Assembly: GCF_024498175.1 (NCBI RefSeq)
Contig: NZ_CP101823.1
Coordinates: 3,386,906 to 3,450,905, forward strand
Origin: Haloplanus salinarum
GTDB taxonomy: Archaea; Halobacteriota; Halobacteria; Halobacteriales; Haloferacaceae
DNA: 64,000 nt
Direction of reading: 5' to 3'
The translations under genes and the position numbers were made by a program. Shown piece by piece: positions 51,396 through 59,817 of this stretch (positions are counted from its first letter, which is position 1; every line of letters starts with the position of its first letter). The notes below the pieces were generated by a model. The model had not been told where the DNA came from, ran no database searches, and was given only the letters and a program-made list of their open reading frames with translations.

Positions 51396-52562
51396 ATGTC
51401 ACACCAACACTCGCGGACCGACGACGAACTGACCGCCCTCATCGGCGAACTGGTCTCGCTGGAGACGGAGAACCCACCCGGACACGAGAAGCGAGTCGCG
51501 GAGTTCGTTCACGAGTGGCTGACCGATCGTGGTATCGACGCCACGTTCGTTCACGAACCGTACGCGGACCGCCCGCAGGTCGTCGCCCGGGTCGGCGACG
51601 GTGAGCCGACCGTCGTCCTCAATGGCCACATCGACGTCGTTCCGGCCGGTGATCGTGACGAGTGGACCCACCCGCCCTACGCCGCCGAGATCGACGACGG
51701 ACGGCTCTACGGGCGCGGTAGCGCCGACATGAAAACCGGCGTCGCGGTCGGAATGATGGCCCTCGCCGATCTCGGGGCTGAGATCGGCACCGATGACCTC
51801 TCCGGATCGATCGTCTTCCACGCGGCGATCGGGGAGGAGACGGGTGAACCCGGCACGAAGACGCTCCTCGAACGGGGGTACGGTGGCGACTACGGCGTCG
51901 TGCTCGAACCGACGGGGATGCGGACCGCGACCAGCGAGAAGGGACTCGCGTGGTACGAGATCACGGTCGCGGGCGACCCCTCGCACGCCAGTCGACCCGA
52001 GCAGGGCGACAACGCGATCACGAACGCTCGGCCGGTGCTCGACGCGCTGGAGTCCTACGACGCCGAGATTGCCGACCGCGAGGACGAACTCGTCGGGCAG
52101 GCCCACGCGACGGTCACGAAGATCGAAGCCGGGACGAAAGAGAACGTCGTGCCGGAGGACGCCGTTATCACCATCGACCGTCGGTTCCTCCCCTCGGAGT
52201 CGGCCGACGCTATCGACGACGAGGTCGACGCGCTGCTCGCGGACGTCGAGGCCGACCACGGGATCGAGACGTCGTGGGAACGCACCCGGACCTACGAGTC
52301 GGCGGCGATCGACGTCGACAGCGATCTCGCGGACGTGTTCCGGGAGCAGTCGGCCGAACACGCCGACATCTCCCCCGATCCCTGGGGTGTGAAGGGCTCG
52401 ACCGACGTTCGGAACTTCGTCAACGACGCCGACATCGAGGCGATCACGTGGGGGCCGGGGGAGCTCGGTCAGGCCCACACCTACGACGAGAGCGTCGATC
52501 CGGCCGAGGCCGCGGTCGGCCTCCGAACGCTGAAGGCGTCGGTCCGGGAGCTTCTGGAGTGA
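51396..52562 (+). CDS. M20 family metallopeptidase/deacylase (ArgE/DapE-like), first copy
   Basis: 388 aa. Zinc ligands: His in VVLNGHIDVVPAGD near residue 76, Asp in YGRGSADMKTGVAV near 110, Glu pair in AAIGEETGEPG near 146, and the later Asp/His (VVLEPTG; GQAHTYDES near 365). The dimerisation domain is in the middle (SHASRPEQGDNAI). It would cleave an N-acyl or peptide bond. The TTG-started in-frame extension is Arg-rich and was rejected. It is followed 61 nt later by a second M20 gene. Confidence 0.92.
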   Translation: MSHQHSRTDDELTALIGELVSLETENPPGHEKRVAEFVHEWLTDRGIDATFVHEPYADRPQVVARVGDGEPTVVLNGHIDVVPAGDRDEWTHPPYAAEIDDGRLYGRGSADMKTGVAVGMMALADLGAEIGTDDLSGSIVFHAAIGEETGEPGTKTLLERGYGGDYGVVLEPTGMRTATSEKGLAWYEITVAGDPSHASRPEQGDNAITNARPVLDALESYDAEIADREDELVGQAHATVTKIEAGTKENVVPEDAVITIDRRFLPSESADAIDDEVDALLADVEADHGIETSWERTRTYESAAIDVDSDLADVFREQSAEHADISPDPWGVKGSTDVRNFVNDADIEAITWGPGELGQAHTYDESVDPAEAAVGLRTLKASVRELLE

Positions 52563-52627
52563 CACCGCTCACGTCACTGCTCCTCGCCCGGCGGAGACGG
52601 CCGATCCGACACGGGGACCCGAGGTGA
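52559..52627 (+). other. 22-codon bridging ORF between the two M20 genes
   Basis: A GTG overlapping the stop of the first M20 gene (GTGA) opens a 22-aa frame. Its stop overlaps the GTG of the second M20 gene (GTGA). The composition (Arg/Leu-rich) is not protein-like, so coupling rather than a product is suspected. Confidence 0.25.
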
Positions 52628-53916
52628 CCGGGACGGTCGACAGGCGGGAGATCTACGACGCGGTCGACGAGCGCGTCGACGAGATGGTCGAGTTCCTGTG
52701 TGACTTCCTCGCCATCGAGACCGAGAACCCGCCGGGTCGGGGGTATCGGGCGGGTGCCGCCTTTCTCGTCGAGGCGATGGACGAACGCGGATACGACGTC
52801 GAGACGGTGACGGTCCCGGAGGCGGTCGTCGCCGACCACTACCCGGAGCGAACCGACCACGACCGGGTCAACGTCCTCGGACGGAAGACGGCCGAGCGGC
52901 CGGGGCCGGACGTCCACTTCACCGGCCACTTCGACGTGGTGCCCGCGGGCGAGGACTGGGGTTACGACCCCTACGATCCGATCGTCGAGGACGGCCGCGT
53001 CTACGGCCGGGGGGCGAGCGACATGAAGTCGGGTATCGTGGCCAGCCTCTTCGCCGTCGACGCCCTCGAAGCGGCCGGCGTCGTCCCCCGCGGGTCGATC
53101 ACCCAGAGCATGACCGTCGACGAGGAAACGGGCGGGTTCACCGGCCTCGCGTACCTCGTCGACGAGGGCTACGTCCACGAGACGAACACCGACTACTGTG
53201 TCTACACGGAGTGTTTCGACGCCTCACGTGTCTGTCTCGGTCACCGTGGCGTCCTGAAGTTTCACGTCACGGCACACGGCGAGAAGGCCCACGGCTGTAT
53301 GTCACACGACGGGACCAACGCGATCACGGCGATGCAGGCGCTTCTCGCCCGTGTCGACGAGTACGAGAGCGAACTCCACGACCGGACGACGGAGCTCCCG
53401 GTCACGCCGCCGCAGTCGAGGCGTGCGGACGTCTCGGCGACGATGATCGACGCCGGCTACTCCGAGAACGTCGTCCCCGACCGGTGTCGGGCGACGTTCT
53501 ACCGCGTGCTCGTGCCGGACGAGACCGTCGAGGAGGCGCGGGCGGAGATCGAGGGGCTACTCGCGGACGCCGGGGCGGCGACCGGCGTCACGTTCGGGTA
53601 CGACGAGATCATGGTCGCCGAGCCGACCAGCGCGTCACGGGACTGTACGGTCGCCCGAACGTACGCGCGGGAGATCGGTGCGTTCTACGACGACCCCGAG
53701 TTCGTCGTCTCCCCCGGGTCCGACGACCAGCGGTTCGTGATCAACGACGCGGGCATCGAGGAGTGTATCGTCTACGGTCCGGGTCTCTTGGAACAGGCCC
53801 ACGTCGACGACGAATACGTTCCGATCGACGCGCTGGTGACCGCCACGAAGGTGATGGCGGCTTCGACTGCCGACCTGCTGATCGAGGGCGGCCTCCCGGC
53901 CTCCCGGGCCGACTGA
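52624..53916 (+). CDS. M20 family metallopeptidase/deacylase, second copy
   Basis: 430 aa from a GTG. Zinc-site residues: VHFTGHFDVVPAGEDW near residue 100, GRGASDMKSGIVASL near 137, TVDEETGGFTG near 167, and LEQAHVDDEYVP near 400. It is only distantly similar to the preceding M20 gene, so it probably acts on a different step or chirality rather than being a recent duplicate. The two are likely co-transcribed. Succinyl-diaminopimelate or acetylornithine deacylation is less likely given the surrounding catabolic genes. Confidence 0.92.
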   Translation: MTGTVDRREIYDAVDERVDEMVEFLCDFLAIETENPPGRGYRAGAAFLVEAMDERGYDVETVTVPEAVVADHYPERTDHDRVNVLGRKTAERPGPDVHFTGHFDVVPAGEDWGYDPYDPIVEDGRVYGRGASDMKSGIVASLFAVDALEAAGVVPRGSITQSMTVDEETGGFTGLAYLVDEGYVHETNTDYCVYTECFDASRVCLGHRGVLKFHVTAHGEKAHGCMSHDGTNAITAMQALLARVDEYESELHDRTTELPVTPPQSRRADVSATMIDAGYSENVVPDRCRATFYRVLVPDETVEEARAEIEGLLADAGAATGVTFGYDEIMVAEPTSASRDCTVARTYAREIGAFYDDPEFVVSPGSDDQRFVINDAGIEECIVYGPGLLEQAHVDDEYVPIDALVTATKVMAASTADLLIEGGLPASRAD

Positions 53917-54049
53917 TCCCGGATCGCCGAACTCCCGTATTCAGATACGATAACTAACTACCCAAATTCGGTATTGTATTTCGTGCTATCCCAGCATAAA
54001 TACGGTGTTCTTGACTTCTTTGGACGAATATTAGGACATATGTACAAAG

Positions 54050-54058
54050 AATTTATTA
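54050..54058 (+). promoter_or_regulatory. TATA box of the small/large symporter pair
   Basis: aatttatta is centred about 32 nt before the ATG at 54087, within an AT-rich stretch (53930-54060). The leader would be a few nucleotides. Confidence 0.55.
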
Positions 54059-54086
54059 TCGGGGGTAGATACGCTCCCGGTGTACC

Positions 54087-54254
54087 ATGCCAGTGCTCGG
54101 TATGCCGACCGGGATGTTCCTCGTGTTCGTGGCGACGCTCGTCGCCGGGAGCCTCGGAACGGCCCACTACGTGATCGTTCACGTCATCATGGGACAGCCA
54201 GTCGACGAATACATCCGCGAAGAACCGCCCTCCGAGGTGGACGAGAATGTCTAG
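54087..54254 (+). CDS. 55-aa one-helix membrane protein before the SSS symporter
   Basis: Begins MPVLGMPTGMFLVFVATLVA with one membrane helix (residues 8-34) and ends in an acidic tail (IREEPPSEVDENV). It overlaps the symporter ATG by 8 nt, and a TATA box precedes it directly, so it is the first gene of the unit. SSS symporters with small one-helix partners are known in other prokaryotes. This is the probable role here, inferred from layout. Confidence 0.65.
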   Translation: MPVLGMPTGMFLVFVATLVAGSLGTAHYVIVHVIMGQPVDEYIREEPPSEVDENV

Positions 54255-55728
54255 CCTCGGCGTCACGCTCCAGACGGGCGCCGGCGACGTCAACCCGGCG
54301 TATCTCGGGGTCTTCGTCGTCTACCTGCTTGGCGTCCTCGCCATCGGCGCGTGGGCGTACCTCCGAACCGACGACGTGAGCGACTACTGGGTGTACGGCA
54401 AGGAACTCGGCCCGACGCTGGCGACGTGGTCGTACGTCGCCAACTTCGTGAGCGCGGTGAGCGTGATCGGGTTCGTCGGTTCGGTCTACGGCGGTGGATA
54501 CTCCATCGTCACTGGTATCGTCTTCGGACTGATGCTCGGTATCAGCGGCCTCTACTTCGTCGTTCACAAGGTCCGGGAACTCAACCACATCACGTTCCCG
54601 GACATCATCGCCGAACTCACCGGTCGGGAGGTCGCACGGCCGATCACGGGCTGTGTCCTCCTCGCCAACGCGTGGGTCTATCTCATCATGCAACTCGTCG
54701 GTGCGGGACTGCTCGTGACGACCATCACCGGCGTCCCGTATCAGTACATGATCTGGGTGATCGGCGGCGTGTTCATCCTCTACACCGTGATGGGTGGGCT
54801 CGTCAGCGTGGCGTGGACCGACCTCGCCCAGGGAACGCTGATGGTGGCGACCGTCGCGGTCGCCCTCGCGTACATGGTGTTCGATCTCGGCGGCCTCACG
54901 AGCCTGAACCAGCAGTTCATGGCGCTCGATCCCGCCAACGTCGCGCCGCTCGGCGACGGGGCCTACACCCTTCTCGGCGTCGCCGCCTCCATCGTGGCCT
55001 TCTTCGGCACCATCTTCACCTCCCAGTCAACCGTCGTCCGGATCAACGCGACCGACAGCATCAGGACGGCGAAGTTCCACCTCGCGGCGGCCGGGTTCAT
55101 CCTCTCGGTGTTCTACGTCATGCTAGTCATGCTCGGCGCCGGGACGACCGTCGCGCTCAACGGCGCCGGGCTGGCCGTCGAGAATGTCGACCGCGCGTTC
55201 CCGGTGCTCATCATGGACTACGTCCCGACGACTATCGGGACGATCATCATCGTCGCCATCATGAGCGGCATCCTCTCGACGACCGACACGCGGCTCCACG
55301 CCTGCGGCGTCACCGCCGCCCACGACCTCTACGACTACTTCGTCGACGGCGAGGCCGACGACGACCGTCTCCTGTTGGTCTCCCGCGTCTCGACTGTCGG
55401 CTTCGGGGTCGTCGCCACCGCCGCCGCGGTCAACCCGCCGGGGACGATCATCAGCCTCTACAACTGGCGGGCGATCCTGCTGACGAGTGCGCTCCTCATC
55501 CCCGTGTACGTGGCACTCTACTACCGGAACACCTCCGGCAAGGCGGTGCTGGCCTCCATCGTCCTCGGGGCGGTCTGTGGTCCCGGTTGGAACGCGCTCG
55601 GCGAACCGTTCGGTGCGCCAGCGGCGTTCGTGGGCGTCGGCATGGCCGTCCTCGGCCTGGTCGTCGGACGGTACGCCTGGCAGGACACCGCCGTCGTCTC
55701 GTCCGGCGCGGCGCCGAGCGACGACTGA
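54247..55728 (+). CDS. Sodium:solute symporter (SSS family) of the catabolic island
   Basis: 493 aa, about 13 helices. SSS blocks: LGVLAIGAWAYLRTDDVSDYWVYGKELG near residue 28, SYVANFVSAVSVIGFVGSVYGGG near 62-84, FPDIIAELTGREVARPITG near 115, MGGLVSVAWTDLAQGTLMVA near 181-200 with the typical Ser/Thr-rich sodium site, and the DTRLHACGVTAAHDLYDYFV helix 8/9 region. The substrate is unknown; the neighbours suggest a peptide-like or amide compound. The gene ends 3 nt before palindromic element C. Confidence 0.92.
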   Translation: MSSLGVTLQTGAGDVNPAYLGVFVVYLLGVLAIGAWAYLRTDDVSDYWVYGKELGPTLATWSYVANFVSAVSVIGFVGSVYGGGYSIVTGIVFGLMLGISGLYFVVHKVRELNHITFPDIIAELTGREVARPITGCVLLANAWVYLIMQLVGAGLLVTTITGVPYQYMIWVIGGVFILYTVMGGLVSVAWTDLAQGTLMVATVAVALAYMVFDLGGLTSLNQQFMALDPANVAPLGDGAYTLLGVAASIVAFFGTIFTSQSTVVRINATDSIRTAKFHLAAAGFILSVFYVMLVMLGAGTTVALNGAGLAVENVDRAFPVLIMDYVPTTIGTIIIVAIMSGILSTTDTRLHACGVTAAHDLYDYFVDGEADDDRLLLVSRVSTVGFGVVATAAAVNPPGTIISLYNWRAILLTSALLIPVYVALYYRNTSGKAVLASIVLGAVCGPGWNALGEPFGAPAAFVGVGMAVLGLVVGRYAWQDTAVVSSGAAPSDD

Positions 55729-55731
55729 CTC

Positions 55732-55799
55732 ATACTGTTTACCGGTGGTTCGCCAAGACAGTCCGGCGAAGCACCGGTAACGACTTACAATATCCGTAT
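55732..55799. repeat. Palindromic element, copy C
   Basis: 68 bp starting ATACTG (55732) and ending CCGTAT (to 55799). The left arm 55739-55754, loop 55755-55764 (ends in AGTCC) and right arm 55765-55780 pair with a single mismatch. It fills the gap between the symporter stop (TGA at 55726-55728) and the convergent amidase stop (TCA at 55799-55801), sharing one base with the latter. Confidence 0.88.
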
Positions 55800-57295
55800 C
55801 ACAGTTCCGGCGCCGCCGACGGCGGCACTCGTGTCTCGGTGACCGATTCGTACGCCGCCGCGATGGAGAGGAGGCGCCGCTCCCGGTGTGGGGGACCCAC
55901 GAGTTCGACGCCGACCGGAAGCCCGTCGTCGGTGAACCCGCCGGGCATCGACACGGCCGGACAGGACGACTGCGCGGCGATGTAGGTGTTCGTCATGTAC
56001 GTCTCGGCCGACGACGCCCGGTCCCCCGTGCCGATCCGCTCCGCGGGCCGCGGGACGACCTTCACGTCGGGGAACGCCAGTGCGTCGAGGTCGTGTTCGG
56101 CGTGGACCGCCAGCACGTCCCGCCGGAGGTCGGTCTGTGCGGCGACTTTTCGCCAGTAGTCGAGTCGCGTCGTCGGCGTCGCCGGTCCCTCCGCGATCAC
56201 GTCCAGCAACTCCTGCCCGTGGTTGTACGATCCCCGCTCGTACAGGTCGCCGTAGCTGTCGACCGGCGCACCCGCCAGTCCGTCGAGGAAGTCGTCGAGT
56301 GCGGCCCGCGATCGGACGCCGTAGAGCCACGTCTCGTCGAGTTTGGCGTCCAGATCGGGGATCGACACCGGGTCGACCAGCTCGGCCCCCGCCGCCGACA
56401 GCGACGCCATCGCGTCCTCGGCGACCGCGGTGACCGGCTCGGCCCGCTCGTCGTCGCTCCCGAAGGCCTGCCGTAACACGCCGATCCGGATATCCTCGAG
56501 GTCCGCTGCCCCCACCGCGTCGAGGTACGAATCTCCGCTGGAGATCCGGGTCACGCCCGTCGCCCGATCCTGGGGGTCGTAGCCGACGAGGACGTCGAGG
56601 ACCCGAGCGAGGTCTTCGACCGTCCGAGCCATCGGCCCCGGCGTGTCCTGTCTGGGAACGAGCGGCGAGAATCCGGCCCGGCTGATCAGCCCCGTCGTCA
56701 CCCGGATTCCGAAGAGGTTACAACACGACGCGGGGACGCGGATCGACCCGCCTGTGTCCTCGCCGATCCCGACCGCACAGAGGTTCGCCGCCACGGCAGC
56801 CCCCGTCCCCGCGCTCGATCCGCCCGGATCGCGGTCGAGCGCGTACGGGTTCTTCGTCCGCCCCAGCACCGACGAGACGCCGGCGTCGCCAGCCGCCCAG
56901 TCCGGGAGGTTGGTCTTCCCGAGGATGACCGCGCCGGCGTCCCTGAGTTTCGAGACGACCGTCGCGTCGGTCCCGGGAACGTAGTCCTCGAACGCCTCCG
57001 AACCGAAGGTCGTCCTGAGACCGGCGGTCAGTGCCTGGTCCTTGACCAGGACGGGAATCCCGTGTAACGGTCCGACCCGGCCCTCCCGTGCCAGCCGCTT
57101 GTCCAACTCTTCGGCCCGGGCTGTCGCCGCCGGATTCACCGTGACGACGCCGTTCAGTTCCGGGCCGTTCCGGTCGTAGCGGTCGATCCGTGCGGTGTAC
57201 CGCTCGACCAGTTCCCGGCTCGTCAGCTCGCCGGTTCGCATCGCCTCGTGAAGCGCTCCCACCGTCGTTTCGGGTATCCGGACGTTTGCGGTCAT
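55799..57295 (-). CDS. Amidase-signature family hydrolase
   Basis: 498 aa from the ATG at 57295; an in-frame ATG 40 codons upstream gives an atypical N-terminus. The Ser-cisSer-Lys triad is visible: Lys 85 in GIPVLVKDQ, cis-Ser in DPGGSSAGTGAAVA near residue 162, and nucleophile Ser 185 in GEDTGGSIRVPASC. It hydrolyses amide bonds; the substrate is unknown. It is likely co-transcribed with the CocE-type hydrolase gene upstream (192 nt gap). Confidence 0.93.
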   Translation of the reverse strand: MTANVRIPETTVGALHEAMRTGELTSRELVERYTARIDRYDRNGPELNGVVTVNPAATARAEELDKRLAREGRVGPLHGIPVLVKDQALTAGLRTTFGSEAFEDYVPGTDATVVSKLRDAGAVILGKTNLPDWAAGDAGVSSVLGRTKNPYALDRDPGGSSAGTGAAVAANLCAVGIGEDTGGSIRVPASCCNLFGIRVTTGLISRAGFSPLVPRQDTPGPMARTVEDLARVLDVLVGYDPQDRATGVTRISSGDSYLDAVGAADLEDIRIGVLRQAFGSDDERAEPVTAVAEDAMASLSAAGAELVDPVSIPDLDAKLDETWLYGVRSRAALDDFLDGLAGAPVDSYGDLYERGSYNHGQELLDVIAEGPATPTTRLDYWRKVAAQTDLRRDVLAVHAEHDLDALAFPDVKVVPRPAERIGTGDRASSAETYMTNTYIAAQSSCPAVSMPGGFTDDGLPVGVELVGPPHRERRLLSIAAAYESVTETRVPPSAAPEL

Positions 57296-57449
57296 GGACA
57301 CACGGGTGCCGGCCGCCGCGACAACCGTCGGATCGCGACACCCGTCGTATCCGACTGTTCGCACGTACGGAAATACGTTGTGTATCGGACAGTACGTTAC
57401 GACTGTGGGCGTCAAATCTGCGATGACTCACGGATATCGGGATAATTCG

Positions 57450-57468
57450 TCCGTATCTCCAATACGGA
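57450..57468. repeat. 7-bp inverted repeat downstream of the CocE gene
   Basis: TCCGTAT-ctcca-ATACGGA forms a perfect 7-bp stem with a 5-nt loop, 20 nt beyond the CocE stop (minus strand). It could help end that transcript or be an operator for the amidase gene. Only the pairing is certain. Confidence 0.35.
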
Positions 57469-57487
57469 TCGCCGCCTCCGTCGACGG

Positions 57488-59365
57488 CTACGACGGTTGG
57501 ATCGGCAACTCGACGTGAGTCGGGTGGTCCGCCTCGTGGTAGACGGTGTTGGTCGCGCGATGGTACTCGCGCCCCCCGTAGAGTTCGTCGCCGGTGTTGT
57601 GGTTGACGTCGTATCGGGGGTAGTTCGACGACGAGACGTCGAGCCGGATGCGGTGGCCCGGTTCGAAGACGTTCGCCGTCGGATAGAGCTCCAGTTCGAA
57701 CGCGTAGATCTCGTCGGGTTCGACGAAATCGGGCTCGCGCCGGTACCCCCGGTAGCGCGCCCGGCAGATCGAGTCGGTGAGGTTGAGCGCGAATCCGGAC
57801 GGGAAGTCGGCGCTCGAGGGGTACTCGTCGACGAGTTTCGCGGTGAAATCCGTGTCGGGCGCGTCGGTCGAGGCGTAGATACGGACGCGGATCGGCCCCG
57901 CGACCTCCACGGGGTCGGTCAGTGGCGGCGTCCGGAACACGACGACGTCGTTACGTTCCTCTAGGGGGCCGTACGGTGGCTCCGCCCCGAACGTCTCCGG
58001 TCGGGTCCGCTGGTCGTAGCCGCCGCGACCGGTGAGGCTCTTCGTGGGTCGATCCGCGACCGGCAACTCCTCGATCGACTCCGGCCGCGGTTCGAACGTG
58101 TAGTACGAGGAGCAGTTTCCGCCGATGGTCGGGACGGGGTCTCGGGGATCGAACTCGTAGGTCGTGGCCGAGTCCGTCTCGGCCGGCCGTTCGGGGGCGA
58201 GGCGGCCGTCGCCGTGTGCGTAGTAACTGACGAACTCGGTGTCCGGGAGCGGCCAGTCCGTCCCGGTCGCCCACTCGCCACCGTGGCGGAGCCGTCCCGC
58301 CGTCGTCGACGTGCCGTCGCCGGTCCCCATCCGGAAGTACTGCACCCGCGGTTCGTCCCACGTTTCACGCCCTTTGAGGTAGTGATCGAAAAATCGGAGT
58401 TTCGTCTCCAGGTAGTCCCGCGTCATCGCCGCGCCGAACGCCGTCTCGCCGGCGTACGGCTTCGTCCACGTCGACTGCCCCCCGTGGGTCCAGGCCCCCA
58501 TGAGCAGGAAGTGATCGCTCTCCTTGCGGTCGGCGAGCGCGGTGAAGTTGTCGCAGGTCGCCTTCGCGTAGGAGTCGTACCACGAACCGGCATACACCGT
58601 GGGGACGTCGGCGCTCTCGTCGTAGTGGGCCTCGAAGTTGATGCTCGGGTCCGTCCAGAAGTCGTCGGAGCCGGGCGTCGTCATGTAGTCGAAGACGTAC
58701 GACTCGTAGTTCGGAATCCACCGGAGCGGCGACTGGCCACGCACCACCGGCTCGCTCGCGAGGACGTCCCGCGTGTCGGTCGCAGCGAGTCGACGCTGCA
58801 CGTCGGGGTCGTCGAGCGCCCGCTTCGCGAAGCCGCCGCCGATGGTGAGCGCCCACGTGAGCCACCGAAGTTCGAACGCGCCGTGGTGACGAAGCGTCGC
58901 CGTCCAGGCGTTCGCGGCGCCCTGGTTGACGAACATCGCCGAAAGCGGCGCCGGGTCCCGCGTCGCCAGCGCGTTCTGCACCCACGCCATGTAGGACGTG
59001 CCCATCGTCCCGACCCGTCCGTCACAGTACGGCCGCTCGGCCAGCCACTCCACCGTGTCGGCGCCGTCCTCGGCCTCGTTTTTCAGGAGGTAGAACTCGC
59101 CCTCGCTCGCGAACCGACCGCGGACGTCCTGGATGGCGACCACGTACCCCCGCTCGGCGTACCAGTTCCCCTGCCGTTCGACGCGCTCACGCTCGCGTTT
59201 GTCGTACGGGGTTCGGACGAGCAGCGCCGGCTTCGGCTCGGCTATCGGCTCCCCGCTTTCCGGTCCGGCCGGCCGGTAGATGTCGGTCGCGAGCTCCGTT
59301 CCGTCGCGTGTCTCCACCGTCGCGTCGTGACGGACCACGACGTCGTAGTCGGGGTCGGACGTCAT
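57488..59365 (-). CDS. CocE/NonD-type alpha/beta hydrolase (X-Pro dipeptidyl-peptidase-like)
   Basis: 625 aa. Core start VETRDGTELATDIYRPAG near residue 17; nucleophile Ser 124 in RVGTMGTSYMAWVQ; catalytic Asp/His region with AWTHGGQSTWTKPYAG. The C-terminal beta-sandwich domain is AGPIRVRIYASTDAPDTDFTAKLVDEYPSSADFPSGFALNL, typical of the family, ending THVELPIQPS. Members cleave esters, amides or N-terminal dipeptides. No signal peptide is present, so the substrate must first be taken up. Confidence 0.92.
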   Translation of the reverse strand: MTSDPDYDVVVRHDATVETRDGTELATDIYRPAGPESGEPIAEPKPALLVRTPYDKRERERVERQGNWYAERGYVVAIQDVRGRFASEGEFYLLKNEAEDGADTVEWLAERPYCDGRVGTMGTSYMAWVQNALATRDPAPLSAMFVNQGAANAWTATLRHHGAFELRWLTWALTIGGGFAKRALDDPDVQRRLAATDTRDVLASEPVVRGQSPLRWIPNYESYVFDYMTTPGSDDFWTDPSINFEAHYDESADVPTVYAGSWYDSYAKATCDNFTALADRKESDHFLLMGAWTHGGQSTWTKPYAGETAFGAAMTRDYLETKLRFFDHYLKGRETWDEPRVQYFRMGTGDGTSTTAGRLRHGGEWATGTDWPLPDTEFVSYYAHGDGRLAPERPAETDSATTYEFDPRDPVPTIGGNCSSYYTFEPRPESIEELPVADRPTKSLTGRGGYDQRTRPETFGAEPPYGPLEERNDVVVFRTPPLTDPVEVAGPIRVRIYASTDAPDTDFTAKLVDEYPSSADFPSGFALNLTDSICRARYRGYRREPDFVEPDEIYAFELELYPTANVFEPGHRIRLDVSSSNYPRYDVNHNTGDELYGGREYHRATNTVYHEADHPTHVELPIQPS

Positions 59366-59585
59366 CCGTCGGTCCGCCGAGACCGGTCGACACGACCGTG
59401 TGGTCGGTACCGGCGTCGTGTCGGCACTCGCCGGACGTCCCTGCGTGCTCCGTCGTGACTCCGCGACCAAGATTGTCTCATAATAGTCCAAATAATACGA
59501 CGAATTACATATAGATGCGGATAAGAACAAAATATAGCGGATCGAAAACGAATATAAGAGAAGAAATCTACATGCTGTGTCGGGC
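59366..59585. other. 220-nt gap with AT-rich patch before the ABC ATPase relic
   Basis: 59460-59575 is AT-rich (for example ataatagtcc, agaacaaaatat and gaatataag). No gene is seen; a TATA box for the CocE gene may lie at its inner edge. The patch ends where the ABC ATPase relic begins, suggesting an old deletion junction. Confidence 0.5.
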
Positions 59586-59732
59586 GTCTATGGCGGATCC
59601 ATTCGGAACGCCGTCGCTGCGTACACCGACATCGGGGACGGCGGACGCATCGTCTTCGAGGGCAGCGACGACGAGGTCGACGCGAACGCCGAGGAGGTAC
59701 GGCGGTATCTGGGCGTCCGGGAAACCGCCTGA
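59586..59732 (+). pseudogene. Relic of an ABC-transporter ATPase C-terminus (LivF-like)
   Basis: The frame ends GGRIVFEGSDDEVDANAEEV then RRYLGVRETA and a TGA. This is the typical last 30 residues of LivF-type ATPases (GRIVFEG followed by a YLG end), compare NRFEGSGEELLESDEVADLYLG in the intact livF. All catalytic motifs are missing, and the frame upstream runs into AT-rich DNA without a start. It is therefore a deletion remnant of a second transporter. Element D begins 3 nt after its stop. Confidence 0.6.
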
Positions 59733-59735
59733 CTC

Positions 59736-59817
59736 ATACGGATTATTGTAACTGGTTACCGGTGGTTCGCCGAGACGGTCCGGCGAACCACCGGTAATGA
59801 CTTAGGATAAACAGTAT
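59736..59817. repeat. Palindromic element, copy D (best copy)
   Basis: 82 bp, starting ATACGG at 59736 and ending CAGTAT at 59812-59817. The core is a perfect 16-bp stem: TTACCGGTGGTTCGCC (59756-59771), a 10-nt loop (59772-59781, ending ACGGTCC), and the exact complement (59782-59797). It is longer than B and C by an extra AT-rich 14-15 nt before the stem. Its last T is the first base of the TCA encoding the stop of the minus-strand universal-stress gene. Confidence 0.9.

Noticed and set aside
57296..57415. 40-residue upstream extension of the amidase
   Set aside because: Amidase-signature proteins normally begin close to the helix found after the ATG at 57295. The extension has no family resemblance and no TATA box at leaderless distance was evident for it.
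59515..59751. 78-codon frame starting MRIRTKYSGS across the AT-rich patch and copy D
   Set aside because: It runs through the repeat element and has Ser/Thr/Arg-rich shadow composition; the overlapping frame with the LivF-like end explains this DNA better.
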